64,000 nucleotides of DNA, from positions 2,491,001 through 2,555,000 of the forward strand of contig CP031740.1 in NCBI GenBank assembly GCA_022701275.1, written 5' to 3'. Shown piece after piece: positions 44,056-53,929 of this stretch (within the stretch, counting starts at the first letter, position 1; every line of letters starts with the position of its first letter). The position numbers and the translations under genes are program-made. The notes beneath the pieces were generated by a model that ran no database searches, had not been told where the DNA came from, and saw only the letters and a list, made by a program, of their open reading frames with translations. This DNA comes from Microcoleus vaginatus PCC 9802 (lineage in GTDB: Bacteria > Cyanobacteriota > Cyanobacteriia > Cyanobacteriales > Microcoleaceae).

Positions 44056-45977
44056 TACCAGGCTGCGTCATCATCGGGTTTGAATTCTAAGGCTTTGTCG
44101 TAGGAGGCTATCGCTTCTTCCAATCTTCCTAAATTACCCAGTGCAAGGCCCCGATTGTTCCAGGCTGCGTCATCATCGGGTTTGAATTCTAAGGCTTTGT
44201 CGTAGGAGGCGATAGCTTCTTCCCCTCTTCCTAAATCATCCAGTGAAATGCCCCGATAGTACCAGGCTGCGTGATCATCGGGTTTGAATTCTAAGGCTTT
44301 GTCGTAGGAGGCTATCGCTTCTTTCCCTCTTCCTAAATTACCCAGTGCATTGCCCCGATTGTACCAGCCAACGTGATAATCTGGTTTGATTTCTAAGGCT
44401 TTGTCGAAGGAGGCGATAGCTTCTTCCCATCTTCCTAAATTACCCAGTGCAATGCCCCGATTGTACCAGGCTTCGTCATCATCTGGTTTGATCTCTAAGG
44501 CTTTGTCGAAGGATGCGATCGCTTCTTCTAATCTTCCTAAATTACCCAATGCAATGCCTCGATTGTTCCAGGGAACGTGATAATCTGGTTTGATTTCTAA
44601 GGCTTTGTCGTAGGAGGCTATCGCTGCTTCCCATCTTCCTAAATTATCCAGTGCAATGCCCCGATTGTACCAGGCTTCGTATGAATATGCTTTGATTTCT
44701 AAGGCTTTGTCGTAGGAGGCTATCGCTGCTTCCAATCTTCCTAAATTACCCAGTGCACTGCCCCGATTGTTCCAGGCTTCGTATAAATCTGCTTTAAATT
44801 CTAAGGCTTGGTCGTAGGAGACTATCGCTTCTTCCCATCTTCCTAAATTACCCAGTGCAATGCCCCGATTGTTCCAGGCTTCGTGATACTCTGGTTTGAT
44901 TTCTAAGGCTTTGTCGAATGAGGTGATCGCTGCTTCCAATCTTCCTAAATTACCCAGTGCAATGCCCCGATTGTTCCAGGCTTCGTGATAATCTGGTTTG
45001 ATTTCTAAGGCTTTGTCGTAGGAGGCTATCGCTGCTTCCAATTTTCCTAGATTACCCAGTGCAATGCCCCGATTGTTCCAGGCATACTCCTCATCGGGTT
45101 TGAATTCTAAGGCTTTGTCGTAGGAGGCTATCGCTTCTTCAAATCTTCCTAGACTACCCAGTGCAATGCCCCGATTGTACCAGGCAACATGATTATCTGG
45201 TTTGAATTCTAAGGCTTTGTCGAAGGAGGCGATCGCCTTTGCAGATTCTTCAGCATAGCCATACAATAAACCTTGTTCATAAAACAATTCTGCTTGTTGT
45301 TCGGGTGTTTGCCCATCCTCATCAATTAAAGATTGAATCCTCACCAATTCCCGTTTTCTTTCTTGGGGAGTCAAAGCTAGATAATCTTCTTGCTTCCATC
45401 TTTCGGAACAAGCCTGCCTTGATTCTAGTTGCAGCAGTTCTTTATCCATTGACAACTTAAATAAACTCGATCGCCAATCGAAAAAGTCAGGTGCCCGTTG
45501 AATAAAATAATCAATAGCAAACTTAGGCAACAGAAAAACAAAACAGATTTTAAAATTATCTCGAAATCGTTCTCGCTGCTGGTTTAAATTAATAAAAACA
45601 GGCGGCACTCCCCGCCAACTGTAAGAGTAAATATCCTTACTTTCCCAGCCGATATCCTTTTTCTCTTGTTCGTATTCATAAAGTGAATATTCTAAACCCT
45701 GGACAAAGAGGACATTGATGCGAGCGCGATTTGGCAACTCTTCAATTAGATTGTAAAAATCATAAACCGATTCCTTCAGCCGCAAAACCTCAATATTTTG
45801 CTGCGGAATATCTGTTTTAACTCTAGTAATCCAGCGTTCTCCCTCCGCCGGTGAACACTCCACAAACAACAAGCTAAACCCATCTGTCCGCTTGAGAGTG
45901 CGTACCAGAGTTAGATATTCTTCCTCCGGTTCTGCAGGTGGCAAATCTTCGTCCCAATCAATTGCTTCTGGTTTCAT
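43956..45977 (-). CDS. TPR protein with degenerate ATPase-like N-terminal domain
   Basis: A 673-residue reading frame. The first 200 residues have alternating strands and helices (SLLFVECSPAEGERWITRV; NVLFVQGLEYSLYEYEQ; VFINLNQQRERFRDNFK) ending in FAIDYFIQRAPDFFDWRSS. This is like a P-loop ATPase core, but no Walker A is present. From about 228 it is a TPR array: 12 complete 34-residue units (IALGNLGRxEEAIASYDKALExKPD) nearly identical at DNA level, and a 13th broken by a frameshift near 44050. Its ATG overlaps the stop of the upstream ATPase gene by four bases (ATGA), so the two are translated together. The array suggests partner binding; the module's task is unknown. Confidence 0.78.
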   Translation of the reverse strand: MKPEAIDWDEDLPPAEPEEEYLTLVRTLKRTDGFSLLFVECSPAEGERWITRVKTDIPQQNIEVLRLKESVYDFYNLIEELPNRARINVLFVQGLEYSLYEYEQEKKDIGWESKDIYSYSWRGVPPVFINLNQQRERFRDNFKICFVFLLPKFAIDYFIQRAPDFFDWRSSLFKLSMDKELLQLESRQACSERWKQEDYLALTPQERKRELVRIQSLIDEDGQTPEQQAELFYEQGLLYGYAEESAKAIASFDKALEFKPDNHVAWYNRGIALGSLGRFEEAIASYDKALEFKPDEEYAWNNRGIALGNLGKLEAAIASYDKALEIKPDYHEAWNNRGIALGNLGRLEAAITSFDKALEIKPEYHEAWNNRGIALGNLGRWEEAIVSYDQALEFKADLYEAWNNRGSALGNLGRLEAAIASYDKALEIKAYSYEAWYNRGIALDNLGRWEAAIASYDKALEIKPDYHVPWNNRGIALGNLGRLEEAIASFDKALEIKPDDDEAWYNRGIALGNLGRWEEAIASFDKALEIKPDYHVGWYNRGNALGNLGRGKEAIASYDKALEFKPDDHAAWYYRGISLDDLGRGEEAIASYDKALEFKPDDDAAWNNRGLALGNLGRLEEAIASYDKALEFKPDDDAAWYSIRHLRFIIKLAVMSCIVKLTKRFRICSKPSI

Positions 45978-47311
45978 GGCTGAAGTAGAGCGACTGCTTC
46001 CTTAAATTCCTGAATGCCTTTAATTAGCGGGTGAACATCATACCAAGGCTGCATTTCTCCTTCATCATCAAAATATCGGTATTCCAAAATACAGCGGTTA
46101 AATAGCAAACTGCGGTGCTTTTCTTCATTAAGTATCCGGTGAGAAATAGAGACTTTTGCTAAAATTGACCATTCATCTTGTCCGGGAGTTTTGCGGTAGA
46201 CATTCCGCTCTTTCGTGATTGCTCTTTGGGCCGCTTTGGCAGTAATTGGCAAATTCTGTGTTTGATTCACAGATTCTCGCATCATCTTCATCAAATCCCT
46301 AACGTGACCTCCACTCATCAAGCACAGCCGTTCTAGGGTTTCTTCGGTGTCAAACAATCCTGTCTCTAAAGATAGATTTGGAGCGATTTTTTGCACCCGC
46401 TTCTTAATCAACTCTTTAATTTTAGCAAGTCCCGGTTGGTGAGCGCTACCATCTAGATTCTGTACCAGAATCATTGGCAGCACTTGCGGAGTATTGTACT
46501 TATCGCTTAAATCAGCAGCGCGATTGGAATGCACCATCGAAATAGGTACAGTGTAAACGACGTGGCAATCTAAAGCTTGGAGTTGTTCGCTGCGGTCTAA
46601 GAAAATTTGGTCTAGATTGCTGCGTCCTCCTGCGTCTGCTGCAGAAAAGGGCACAATCCGGTCTAAATTATCGGCAATCGCTACCAGTTGCGAATATTTA
46701 TTGGGCAACTTTTTTTTAGCGTCGCCAATAAACTCATTTAGCGCATCAATCAGCGTTTGTGTTTGGGGCTCAACTTTTTCTCGGATTTTGTGGCGCAGAC
46801 TCGGTTGAGTTCTCACATTCGCCGTCAACTTGGCAAACTGACTAATTTGCGCCTCTAAGCTCAATTTTTCAAAAGATATTTCTGTTAGCCCTAAATCTTT
46901 TAAATCGTCCCAGCGGTCTTTCATCCAATTGACCAAAGGCTTGGAGTCAGCCTCTTTAATTGCTTCTAATAAGTGTCTGGTGCAAGCTAGCAAAATATCT
47001 GTATATTCAGTATCTTCGGGATTGATATCTTCGGCGTCAGCCGCGAAATAAACTACAAAATAACCTTTGTTGTTCAAGTGTTGCTGTAGCCGCAGCAATT
47101 CGGTTGATTTTCCAGCACCGCGATGTCCTGCATACAACTGGCAAGTCATCGGTTCTGAACGCTCAATGTTGAGGCCCAAGTCTAGGGTAATATTGTCATC
47201 TCCTCGCACTTCCCCACAGTCAACATATTGCGGGTCGCCTGCTGGTAAAGGAGAAGATGGGTTAAAGGCGTTGTAGAGGTCTTTTAGTAGTTTTTCTGTA
47301 TTTTGAGTCAT
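45974..47311 (-). CDS. P-loop ATPase of a two-gene module with the TPR protein
   Basis: A 445-residue soluble AAA-type or STAND-type ATPase. Walker A is AGHRGAGKSTE (about 61-71). Walker B-like acidic residues occur in YSQLVAIADNLDRIVPF (about 205-225). The sensor-type Arg lies in MSGGHVRDLMKMM, a pattern seen in AAA ATPases with ORC/Cdc6-like lids. The N-terminus (LLKDLYNAFNPSSPLPAGD) and the C-terminal winged-helix-like end (ISHRILNEEKHRSLLFNRCI; WYDVHPLIKGI) are conserved-looking. It is the first gene of the pair; the TPR partner's ATG overlaps its stop. Membrane helices and nuclease motifs are absent. Confidence 0.78.
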   Translation of the reverse strand: MTQNTEKLLKDLYNAFNPSSPLPAGDPQYVDCGEVRGDDNITLDLGLNIERSEPMTCQLYAGHRGAGKSTELLRLQQHLNNKGYFVVYFAADAEDINPEDTEYTDILLACTRHLLEAIKEADSKPLVNWMKDRWDDLKDLGLTEISFEKLSLEAQISQFAKLTANVRTQPSLRHKIREKVEPQTQTLIDALNEFIGDAKKKLPNKYSQLVAIADNLDRIVPFSAADAGGRSNLDQIFLDRSEQLQALDCHVVYTVPISMVHSNRAADLSDKYNTPQVLPMILVQNLDGSAHQPGLAKIKELIKKRVQKIAPNLSLETGLFDTEETLERLCLMSGGHVRDLMKMMRESVNQTQNLPITAKAAQRAITKERNVYRKTPGQDEWSILAKVSISHRILNEEKHRSLLFNRCILEYRYFDDEGEMQPWYDVHPLIKGIQEFKEAVALLQP

Positions 47312-47458
47312 AAATTTTTTTTAGTATTTTTGGTTTTTTATAGGCTCAACCGCAGATTTAAAGCAGATGAACACCGATAAACGCAGATAATTATAAGAAG
47401 AGCGATCGAATCTATGCAAAAGGCTGGGTGCACATGGCGCACCCAACAATCACTACTT

Positions 47459-47977
47459 TTAGGCTTGGTATTTTTTCAAAATTGCGACTTTTTCCGGGAA
47501 GATTTCGATCGCCATTTTGTCATCATAACGAGTCGCGAGCGATCGCCTCACCTCGCCCAAAAACAGCGGCTGCGACAGCCCAGGTTCAGGATGTACCACT
47601 GTACGAACCCGGATTGTCATGTAGTCTCGGCCCCGCCCAGAGCGCCCTGGAGAGTACAAATCCGCAGCCGCTTGCTGCATCGTTGCTTCTAATTCCGATT
47701 CCGTGATCGTAGGCGGCACAGTAACTACTGTTTGAGCGCCGCCTGTATCGTAAACTAAAGAATAGCGAACTGCACCGGGAATTTCTGTGCGGGAAAACAG
47801 TCCCAAACCCAGACCAAATATACTCGCAGCAATTACTCCCATAAAGCTTGTCACTCCTACCAATCGGAAGCGAAAACCCCATTTGAAGATAAATGCTATA
47901 ACAGTTAGAATAGCCAAGGCTACTGTTAGAATTCCCGCCCATTGGGCGTACATTAAAAGGTTAGAATTTACGTTCAT
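47459..47977 (-). CDS. ycf51: Ycf51-family protein
   Basis: A 172-residue protein with two N-terminal membrane helices (YAQWAGILTVALAILTVIAF and VGVTSFMGVIAASIFGLGLG, about 10-62) and a cytoplasmic or lumenal beta domain. Conserved blocks are FKWGFRFRLVGVT, IPGAVRYSLVYDTGG, VPPTITESELEATMQQAA and RVRTVVHPEPGLSQPLFLGE. This is Ycf51 (DUF2518), found in cyanobacteria and some plastids; its function is unknown. It stands alone, between the ATPase module and the signalling operon. Confidence 0.92.
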   Translation of the reverse strand: MNVNSNLLMYAQWAGILTVALAILTVIAFIFKWGFRFRLVGVTSFMGVIAASIFGLGLGLFSRTEIPGAVRYSLVYDTGGAQTVVTVPPTITESELEATMQQAAADLYSPGRSGRGRDYMTIRVRTVVHPEPGLSQPLFLGEVRRSLATRYDDKMAIEIFPEKVAILKKYQA

Positions 47978-47986
47978 TTGATAATT

Positions 47987-48070
47987 TGTTGACTGTTGAC
48001 TGTTGACTGTTGACTGTTGATATTAGTTACCGATACCCGATGCCCAATGCCCACTGCCCAATGCCCAATG
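47987..48070. repeat. TGTTGAC and CAATGCC heptamer arrays
   Basis: About four TGTTGAC copies (47987-48020) are followed by about four variants of CAATGCC (48038-48070). The same pair of arrays occurs at 6436-6569, so the heptamers travel together or arise at the same kind of spacer. Confidence 0.75.
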
Positions 48071-48075
48071 ATTAA

Positions 48076-49134
48076 TTAAGCGTTTCGGCCCATAAGCAGA
48101 TAAGTCATCATATCGCCTTTCCCCTTCACTGGAATCACGCCGCGCTCTTCAAAAACGTACTTATCCCGCAGGCGCTCGTAGGTAGCAACTGTCACCTGAA
48201 TGCTGCCGGCGACGCCTTGAGATTCCATCCGGGAAGCTGTATTTACCGTATCTCCCCACAAATCGTAAGTAAATTTTTTAGTACCGATTACCCCAGCTTC
48301 TACCGGGCCTGTGTGGATGCCGATGCGGATGCTGAGCGGCTGACCTCCCTTGGTATGTATCTTAGTCATTGCTGCTTGAATTTCCAGCGCCATTTCGGCG
48401 ATCGACTCAGCGTGGTCGTCGCTGGGCGTAGGCAAACCGCCAACAACCATATAAGCATCGCCGATCGTCTTAATTTTCTCAAGTCCGTAGCGCTCGGCCA
48501 ACTCGTCAAAAGCCGAAAAAATCTCGTTGAGCAACTCCACCAATTGGGCCGGCGATAAATGAGCCGAAAGCTTCGTAAAACCGACCAAATCGGCAAACAT
48601 CACTGTTACCTCAGCGAAACTGTCTGCGATCGTAATTTCCCCGTGTTTCAGGCGCTGCGCGATCGCCTTGGGTAAAATATTTAACAGCAAACGCTCGGAC
48701 TTTTCCTTTTCCTGGGCCAACTCATGTAAATAAGCCTGTTCCTTATCCCGCAGCCGCTTCTTTTCCAGACAAGCGCTAATCCGAGCCTTGAGCAATACCG
48801 GATTGAACGGTTTAGAAAGATAATCCTCCGCCCCCAACTCTATACACCGGACGATACTGTCGATATCGTCCACCGCCGAAATCATAATCACCGGGATGTA
48901 GCGCAAATTCTCGTCCGCCTTCAGACTTTCGAGCACCTGATAGCCGTTCATTTGCGGCATCATAATGTCTAAAAGAACCAAATCAAAAGGATCGCTTCGC
49001 AACATTTCCAGAGCTTGGAGACCATCTTCAGCAACAGTCACCACATGGCCTTGACGCTGAAGTCGGCGGGCCAGCAAATCGCGGTTTACCTCATTGTCGT
49101 CAACAACCAGCACGCTGCCCTCATCACCTTTCAT
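48076..49134 (-). CDS. Receiver-domain class III adenylate cyclase
   Basis: A 352-residue protein. The receiver (about 5-120) has VDDNE, phospho-Asp in FDLVLLDIMMP, and Lys in YLSKPFNP. A coiled linker follows (about 120-165, KEQAYLHELAQEKEKSE), then the cyclase domain. Metal-binding Asp lies in VTVMFADLVGFTKL and in IKTIGDAYM. The adenine-specifying Lys (EKIKTIGDAY) and Asp (YDLWGDTVNTASRME) are both present, so the product should be cAMP. The transition-state Arg is in NTASRM. Its ATG overlaps the stop of the preceding receiver gene by four bases. Phosphorylation by the upstream kinase would be expected to control cAMP output. Confidence 0.92.
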   Translation of the reverse strand: MKGDEGSVLVVDDNEVNRDLLARRLQRQGHVVTVAEDGLQALEMLRSDPFDLVLLDIMMPQMNGYQVLESLKADENLRYIPVIMISAVDDIDSIVRCIELGAEDYLSKPFNPVLLKARISACLEKKRLRDKEQAYLHELAQEKEKSERLLLNILPKAIAQRLKHGEITIADSFAEVTVMFADLVGFTKLSAHLSPAQLVELLNEIFSAFDELAERYGLEKIKTIGDAYMVVGGLPTPSDDHAESIAEMALEIQAAMTKIHTKGGQPLSIRIGIHTGPVEAGVIGTKKFTYDLWGDTVNTASRMESQGVAGSIQVTVATYERLRDKYVFEERGVIPVKGKGDMMTYLLMGRNA

Positions 49135-49505
49135 GTCATGGCCTCTTTGAGAAGCGTTTCAATTTTACCCAAAAGTCTGGGAAACTCGACCGGTTTAGTG
49201 TCGTAGTCATTGCAGCCGGCCGCAAGACACTTTTCACGATCGCCCGCCATTGCGTGAGCCGTCAGCGCAATCACCGGAATCCTGCTAGTTTCAGGAGCCG
49301 CCTTAATTTGCTGCGTTGCTTGCCAGCCGTCGAGAACCGGCAGACTCATATCCATCAGAATCAAATCGGGTACTTTCGCGAGCGCCATCGACACTCCCTC
49401 AGCACCGTCAACAGCAATAAAGACCTCATGTCCCTTGCGGGCCAGACGCCTGGAAAGCATATCCCTGTTCATTTCGTTATCTTCGACCAACAGGATTTTA
49501 GCCAT
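49131..49505 (-). CDS. Stand-alone response-regulator receiver
   Basis: About 124 residues from ATG 49505, chosen because AAGGAG lies seven bases upstream; a longer start at 49553 would overlap the kinase. All receiver residues are present: acidic pair ED in LLVEDNEMN, phospho-Asp in LILMDMSLPVLDG, Thr in IALTAHAM and Lys in DTKPVEFP. There is no output domain. Like Spo0F or CheY it could carry phosphate from the kinase to another protein or bind a target directly. It overlaps the kinase stop by eight bases and the cyclase start by four, so all three genes are one operon. Confidence 0.9.
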   Translation of the reverse strand: MAKILLVEDNEMNRDMLSRRLARKGHEVFIAVDGAEGVSMALAKVPDLILMDMSLPVLDGWQATQQIKAAPETSRIPVIALTAHAMAGDREKCLAAGCNDYDTKPVEFPRLLGKIETLLKEAMT

Positions 49506-52500
49506 TGGTGTTCTCCTTGCCTTTCGAGTCGTACCTGCGATCGAACCTGTCATTGACTATAGAGCGAACATCGCGCAACAAAGTATCGCAACTGTAGACT
49601 CCCTTTTGTAGCACCCGCTCGACGTAGCCGTTTAGTTGCTGGCTTTCGGCCGGTGTCAAGTCTTTCCCCGTGATCACAACAATCGGTATAGGATCTCCCG
49701 AATGGGATTTGCGAATTTCCCCGATCAACTCAAAACCATCCATTTCTGGCAGCGTCAAATCCAGTAATATCAGGTGCGGGCGAGCAACTTTTAGCCGATC
49801 GAGAGCAGCGCGTCCGCTGTCAGCTTCCGTTACTGCCCAGCCTTGTGTTTCTAGTACGCATCGCAGTATTTCGCGCGTGGCAACGTCGTCTTCCACAATT
49901 AGAATCTGACAGGTCAAATTGTTACTTGCAACGCCGTCTTGGTCGCGTCGGTACTTGTTCAACAAGGCAGCCAGCCGTTTGCCGTCCACTGGTTTGGTGA
50001 GGTAGTCCGAGGCACCCAATGCGAAGCCGAGGCTTTTGTTGCCCACAAAGGATAGCAGGATTACGGGAATTTCGGCAAGCTCAGGATCGGCCTTCAGCGC
50101 TGAGAGTACCGCCCAGCCGTCCATTCCGGGCATTATCACGTCCAGGGTAATGGCGTCTGGCCGTAGTTGCTTAGCGAGCCGGAGAGCTTGCTCGCCACTG
50201 CCGGCGACTTCTATGTGCAGTCCTTGGCGACTAAGGGCGCGCTGGATTAAATCCCGCGAAATCGGGTCGTCGTCCACTACCAGCACCGTGCCGACAGCGG
50301 GGGCGTCCGGAGGGCTAGTGCTGTCGTGGACTTTGTTGGGGATTTCCGGCTGTTTGATGGCTGTGGGCAAGAGCACGGTGAAAGTGGTGCCTGCGCCCAA
50401 GGTGCTGCTGACCTCAATACTGCCACCCATCATCTGACAGAAGCGCTGACTGATTGCTAGTCCCAAACCGGTGCCACCGTACTCGCGGGTAGTCGAGGCA
50501 TCAGCTTGGGTGAAAGGTTGGAAAACTCGCTCCAATTGCTCTTGTGTCATGCCGATGCCAGTGTCGGCGACGCGGAAACTTAAAAATTCGGAGTTGGAAA
50601 TTAAAATTTGGGAAGATTCCTCTTGATTTTTCATTTTTAATTGTTCATTTTTAATTCTTTCCACTCCGATCGCAATTCTCCCGTTTTGTGTGAACTTGGC
50701 AGCGTTGCTGAGCAAATTAAGCAGCACTTGCCGCACTTTGGTCATGTCCGCGTGCATGGTGTCGAGGTTGTCTGGACAGTACACTTCTAGGGTATTACCG
50801 TTTTTATCTACCAGCGGCCTCGCCGTGGCAACAGCACTTTCAATTAAGGTATGGATCTCGAAGGTTTCTAAGTAGAGATCCATTCGGCCTGCTTCAATTT
50901 TAGAAATATCTAGGATGTCGTCAATCAGGGACAGCAAGTGTTTGCCGGCGCTGCAGATTTTTTCGAGGTCGGGGACGGATTCGCAACTGCCCAATTCTTC
51001 GGCTTCTTCTTTGAGCATTTCGCTGTAGCCGATGATGGCGTTGAGGGGTGTGCGAAGTTCGTGGCTCATGTTGGCGAGAAATGTGCTTTTTGCCCGGTTG
51101 GCTGATTCTGCTGCTTCTAGGGCTAACTGCATGGCGGATTCTGCCTGTTTGCGATCGGTGATGTCTTGGACTGTGCCTTCGTAGTACAAAACGCTGCCGT
51201 TTTCGTCGCAGATGCTGCGCGCGTTTTCGGAAATCCAGATCGTGCTACCGTCTCGGCGGTATATTTGGGACTCAAATTTTGACACTTGGCGGCGCGCGCC
51301 CAATTGGGCCATAAACTCGGCGCGCCGATGGGGGTCAACGTAAAATTGACGGTTGATATCGGTGAATTCGGCAAGCATTTGGGTATAGGATTCGTAACCG
51401 TAAATTCTGGCTAGTGCGCGATTGCCGTTGAGGTAGTGCCCTGAAGGCGTTGTCTGGAATATGCCTTCGACTGCGTTTTCAAAGATGCTGCGGTATTTTG
51501 TTTCGGATTGTCTCAAGGCTGCTTCTGCTCGCTTGCGCTCTAGGACATTGGCGAGCATTTCTCCTACCATTTTTAGCTGTGTGGAGATTTCGGTTGCTCG
51601 ACCTGCTGTTTGCTTTAAGCCATCGAATCCGAGAAATCCTACTAGGTTTTTACTACAAATTAGGGGAACAATTATCAGCGATTGAATATTTTGTAGCTGT
51701 TTTTTAAATTCTAAATTATTTAGGGAAGCGCCAATCGAAGGTATTGAGGCGGTTGCTGTTTGATTGAGTGTTTGGGATGGGGAGTCTGTCTGGAATTCGG
51801 CTGAAATTTGACCGATAAAATAGCCAATTTCGGCTTTGGCTGGGGGCGCGAGTTCGCCGATTTCTGGAATATAGAGGCATTCCGCGCGATCGAGTTTTTC
51901 TGCGATCCAAGGGATTTGTGCGATGTCTATTTGTTTGTAGGTGCTGTCTTTGACTGCCGGAATGCTTTCGCGGCACCACTCGTAGGTTTTGTCGGCGCGG
52001 GTGTTGTCTTCTGATAACAGGTAGATGTAACTGCGGTCAAACCCGCTCAAGGTGGCTATCGCTTCGAGGGTTTGATCGATGCCTTTGTTTATTTCTGATA
52101 AGGGCTGGCTGATGAAATGGCTTGACAAACGGGCAATCAACTGAGCGGATTCTATTTGATACTGCAAAGATTCTTCTACTTTTTTGAGTTCGGTAACGTC
52201 TCGAAAGCTCCAGACTCTACCGACTGTTTTCGCTCCGACTTTTGAGGGCAACGAATTTAATTCAAGAATTTTTCCGTCTTTAAATTCTAATAATTCGTTG
52301 ATTTTAGTATCTGGATCTGCGGACACTTTGATCACGTTTTGGAGAAATCTTTGCGGGTATTTTAATTGTTCCCTGTCCAAGGGGAATCCTGTTTTGATTG
52401 TGTTTTTGAGTGTGGCGAAGGTCGAGCGGCTCAACTTTCCTTGGCTGGCGGACAAACCCCACATTTCTAGAAATTTCTGATTATAATTACATATATTGCC

Positions 52501-53211
52501 GTTTCTGTCAACCGCCAGAATTCCTGCATCTGTAGATTTTAGAACTGCTTGCAGTATCGAGAGCGATTGCTTCTGTTCTCTAATGTCAAAAAACACCAAG
52601 ACGGATATTTCGCTGCCCTCAACTGCGGGATGGAAAAAATAGGAAACTGGTAAAATCTTGCCGTCGCGACACAAAAACTCGTCGTCCCAATTGTTGCAAG
52701 GTTGACTCGAAGCGATCGCCTCTTGTAAATTTAGTGTAGGTGCGATCGTCACATCTTCACTCTTGCTTGGCGACTGTTTCGGAGCCGTCAGAACTGGGGA
52801 TTTGTTGCCTTTCTTTTGCTTGCCGATGCGCTCTAGCAGGGAAACGCCTGCAAGTTCCGACTCTCGCCATCCCAGCAAGCGTTCTGCCTCTGGATTCACC
52901 GAGATTACACAGCCCTTCCTGTCAAGGATACACACTCCCGCCCCCAAACTGTTGACACTCGTCGCCCGCAGTCGATCGAATTCTGAAGCTGTTGGAGAGT
53001 CTTGAGGGGACTGGGGCGAGTTAGTTAAATCCTTGAGCGCCACCGTCTCCAAGTTAAAACAATCTTCCCGCTGAAGTTGTTGCTGACTCTGAACTCCGTC
53101 ATAGCTACAACTTACCTGCTCTAATAAAAGCTGCCACTGCTCAGCAGTGGGAGGGGGAGACTCGCCGACTAAACCGAGCTGTTCGAGTTGGCGCTGGAGG
53201 TGGGGGTGCAT
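49498..53211 (-). CDS. PAS-GAF-PAS hybrid histidine kinase with two receivers
   Basis: A 1237-residue cytoplasmic kinase. Order of domains: a short N-terminal region, PAS (about 85-215), PAS (220-345), GAF (350-560), PAS (565-690), HisKA with phospho-His H717 ([10 protein letters not shown]), an ATPase domain with [11 protein letters not shown] and [13 protein letters not shown], then two receivers (about 960-1080 with [10 protein letters not shown] and 1095-1215 with [10 protein letters not shown]). There are no membrane helices. The GAF domain ([22 protein letters not shown]) may bind a bilin or another small ligand, but no chromophore Cys is evident. It heads the operon with the lone receiver and the cyclase, so it should feed phosphate to both. 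Receiver 2 ends with an unusual LQKGVYSC instead of the KP motif. Confidence 0.92.
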   Translation of the reverse strand: MHPHLQRQLEQLGLVGESPPPTAEQWQLLLEQVSCSYDGVQSQQQLQREDCFNLETVALKDLTNSPQSPQDSPTASEFDRLRATSVNSLGAGVCILDRKGCVISVNPEAERLLGWRESELAGVSLLERIGKQKKGNKSPVLTAPKQSPSKSEDVTIAPTLNLQEAIASSQPCNNWDDEFLCRDGKILPVSYFFHPAVEGSEISVLVFFDIREQKQSLSILQAVLKSTDAGILAVDRNGNICNYNQKFLEMWGLSASQGKLSRSTFATLKNTIKTGFPLDREQLKYPQRFLQNVIKVSADPDTKINELLEFKDGKILELNSLPSKVGAKTVGRVWSFRDVTELKKVEESLQYQIESAQLIARLSSHFISQPLSEINKGIDQTLEAIATLSGFDRSYIYLLSEDNTRADKTYEWCRESIPAVKDSTYKQIDIAQIPWIAEKLDRAECLYIPEIGELAPPAKAEIGYFIGQISAEFQTDSPSQTLNQTATASIPSIGASLNNLEFKKQLQNIQSLIIVPLICSKNLVGFLGFDGLKQTAGRATEISTQLKMVGEMLANVLERKRAEAALRQSETKYRSIFENAVEGIFQTTPSGHYLNGNRALARIYGYESYTQMLAEFTDINRQFYVDPHRRAEFMAQLGARRQVSKFESQIYRRDGSTIWISENARSICDENGSVLYYEGTVQDITDRKQAESAMQLALEAAESANRAKSTFLANMSHELRTPLNAIIGYSEMLKEEAEELGSCESVPDLEKICSAGKHLLSLIDDILDISKIEAGRMDLYLETFEIHTLIESAVATARPLVDKNGNTLEVYCPDNLDTMHADMTKVRQVLLNLLSNAAKFTQNGRIAIGVERIKNEQLKMKNQEESSQILISNSEFLSFRVADTGIGMTQEQLERVFQPFTQADASTTREYGGTGLGLAISQRFCQMMGGSIEVSSTLGAGTTFTVLLPTAIKQPEIPNKVHDSTSPPDAPAVGTVLVVDDDPISRDLIQRALSRQGLHIEVAGSGEQALRLAKQLRPDAITLDVIMPGMDGWAVLSALKADPELAEIPVILLSFVGNKSLGFALGASDYLTKPVDGKRLAALLNKYRRDQDGVASNNLTCQILIVEDDVATREILRCVLETQGWAVTEADSGRAALDRLKVARPHLILLDLTLPEMDGFELIGEIRKSHSGDPIPIVVITGKDLTPAESQQLNGYVERVLQKGVYSCDTLLRDVRSIVNDRFDRRYDSKGKENTNG

Positions 53212-53483
53212 ATTTTCTGGCGCTTTGTAGGCAACTTTCTACAGTATATCTTTATTAATTAATAGTATATATACGTAAGTATACCGTTAGGGGACAAGTA
53301 CGCGATCGAAGTCTATAACAGGTTTTATTGAGAAGCCGAGGGCTCCTGTCTCCTCTCCAAAATCTTTCAAACTGCGCTAATTATATTAATTCTCAGAAGT
53401 TTTAGGGGTTGTCAACCAACCAAGCCTCTGAATGTCGGAAGCACACTCAAAAATCATAATATCATCTTATCTGATCAAGTCAA
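53212..53483. promoter_or_regulatory. Upstream region of the kinase-cyclase operon
   Basis: About 270 A+T-rich bases between the operon start and the insertion sequence. The operon's promoter must lie here or inside the IS. No consensus box is clear. The nearby IS could have separated distant control sites. Confidence 0.35.
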
Positions 53484-53500
53484 TAGACCTCTTGCAAAAG

Positions 53501-53929
53501 TCATTCTGAAAGGTTAAGTTCATAGTTATAGATACCTGCAATCAGGTTGAAGCGTAAACCAAATCTACGTCGGCGATTTCGGTAACGTTCCGACAGAATC
53601 CGAAAAATTTTCAGTTTCCGATTGACGTGTTCAATGACAATACGTTGGGTTGCCAGAGTACGGTTTTCTTGCCGTCCAACCTTAGATAAATTAGAGCTTT
53701 TGGGCTTTTTAGTAGGGATCTGACTATTGGCATGAAGTTTCCTAATTCCTTGATAACCCTTGTCACCTAAAAGCTTAATTGTAGTGGCTAGCCTGACTTT
53801 ACTGCTCTTGAATAGTCGAAAGTCATGCCTTCTGCCTTTACCATGAGCTATGCAGATAATTGCTCCCGTCTTTTGATTGACCACTAATTGTGACTTCAAG
53901 GTGTGATACTTTTTTTTGCCCGAAAACAC
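53501..53929 (-). CDS. IS5-family transposase, second frame (orfB)
   Basis: A 142-residue C-terminal transposase frame starting after the frameshift region. Blocks are FSGKKKYHTLKSQLVVNQK, GAIICIAHGKGRRHDFRLFK (second DDE acidic residue region), LLGDKGYQGIRKL and QRIVIEHVNRKLKIFRIL with the final catalytic Glu. The stop codon lies inside the terminal inverted repeat. It is read as a fusion with orfA after a -1 shift: in that frame the sequence runs ERPKKKQRQVFSGKKKY without a break. The first codon is not an independent start. Confidence 0.88.
   Translation of the reverse strand: MFSGKKKYHTLKSQLVVNQKTGAIICIAHGKGRRHDFRLFKSSKVRLATTIKLLGDKGYQGIRKLHANSQIPTKKPKSSNLSKVGRQENRTLATQRIVIEHVNRKLKIFRILSERYRNRRRRFGLRFNLIAGIYNYELNLSE

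Noticed and set aside
44060..45250. Regular 102-bp DNA repeats that could be taken for a CRISPR array
   Set aside because: The repeat is in frame, encodes 34-residue TPR units and has no variable spacers between constant short repeats.
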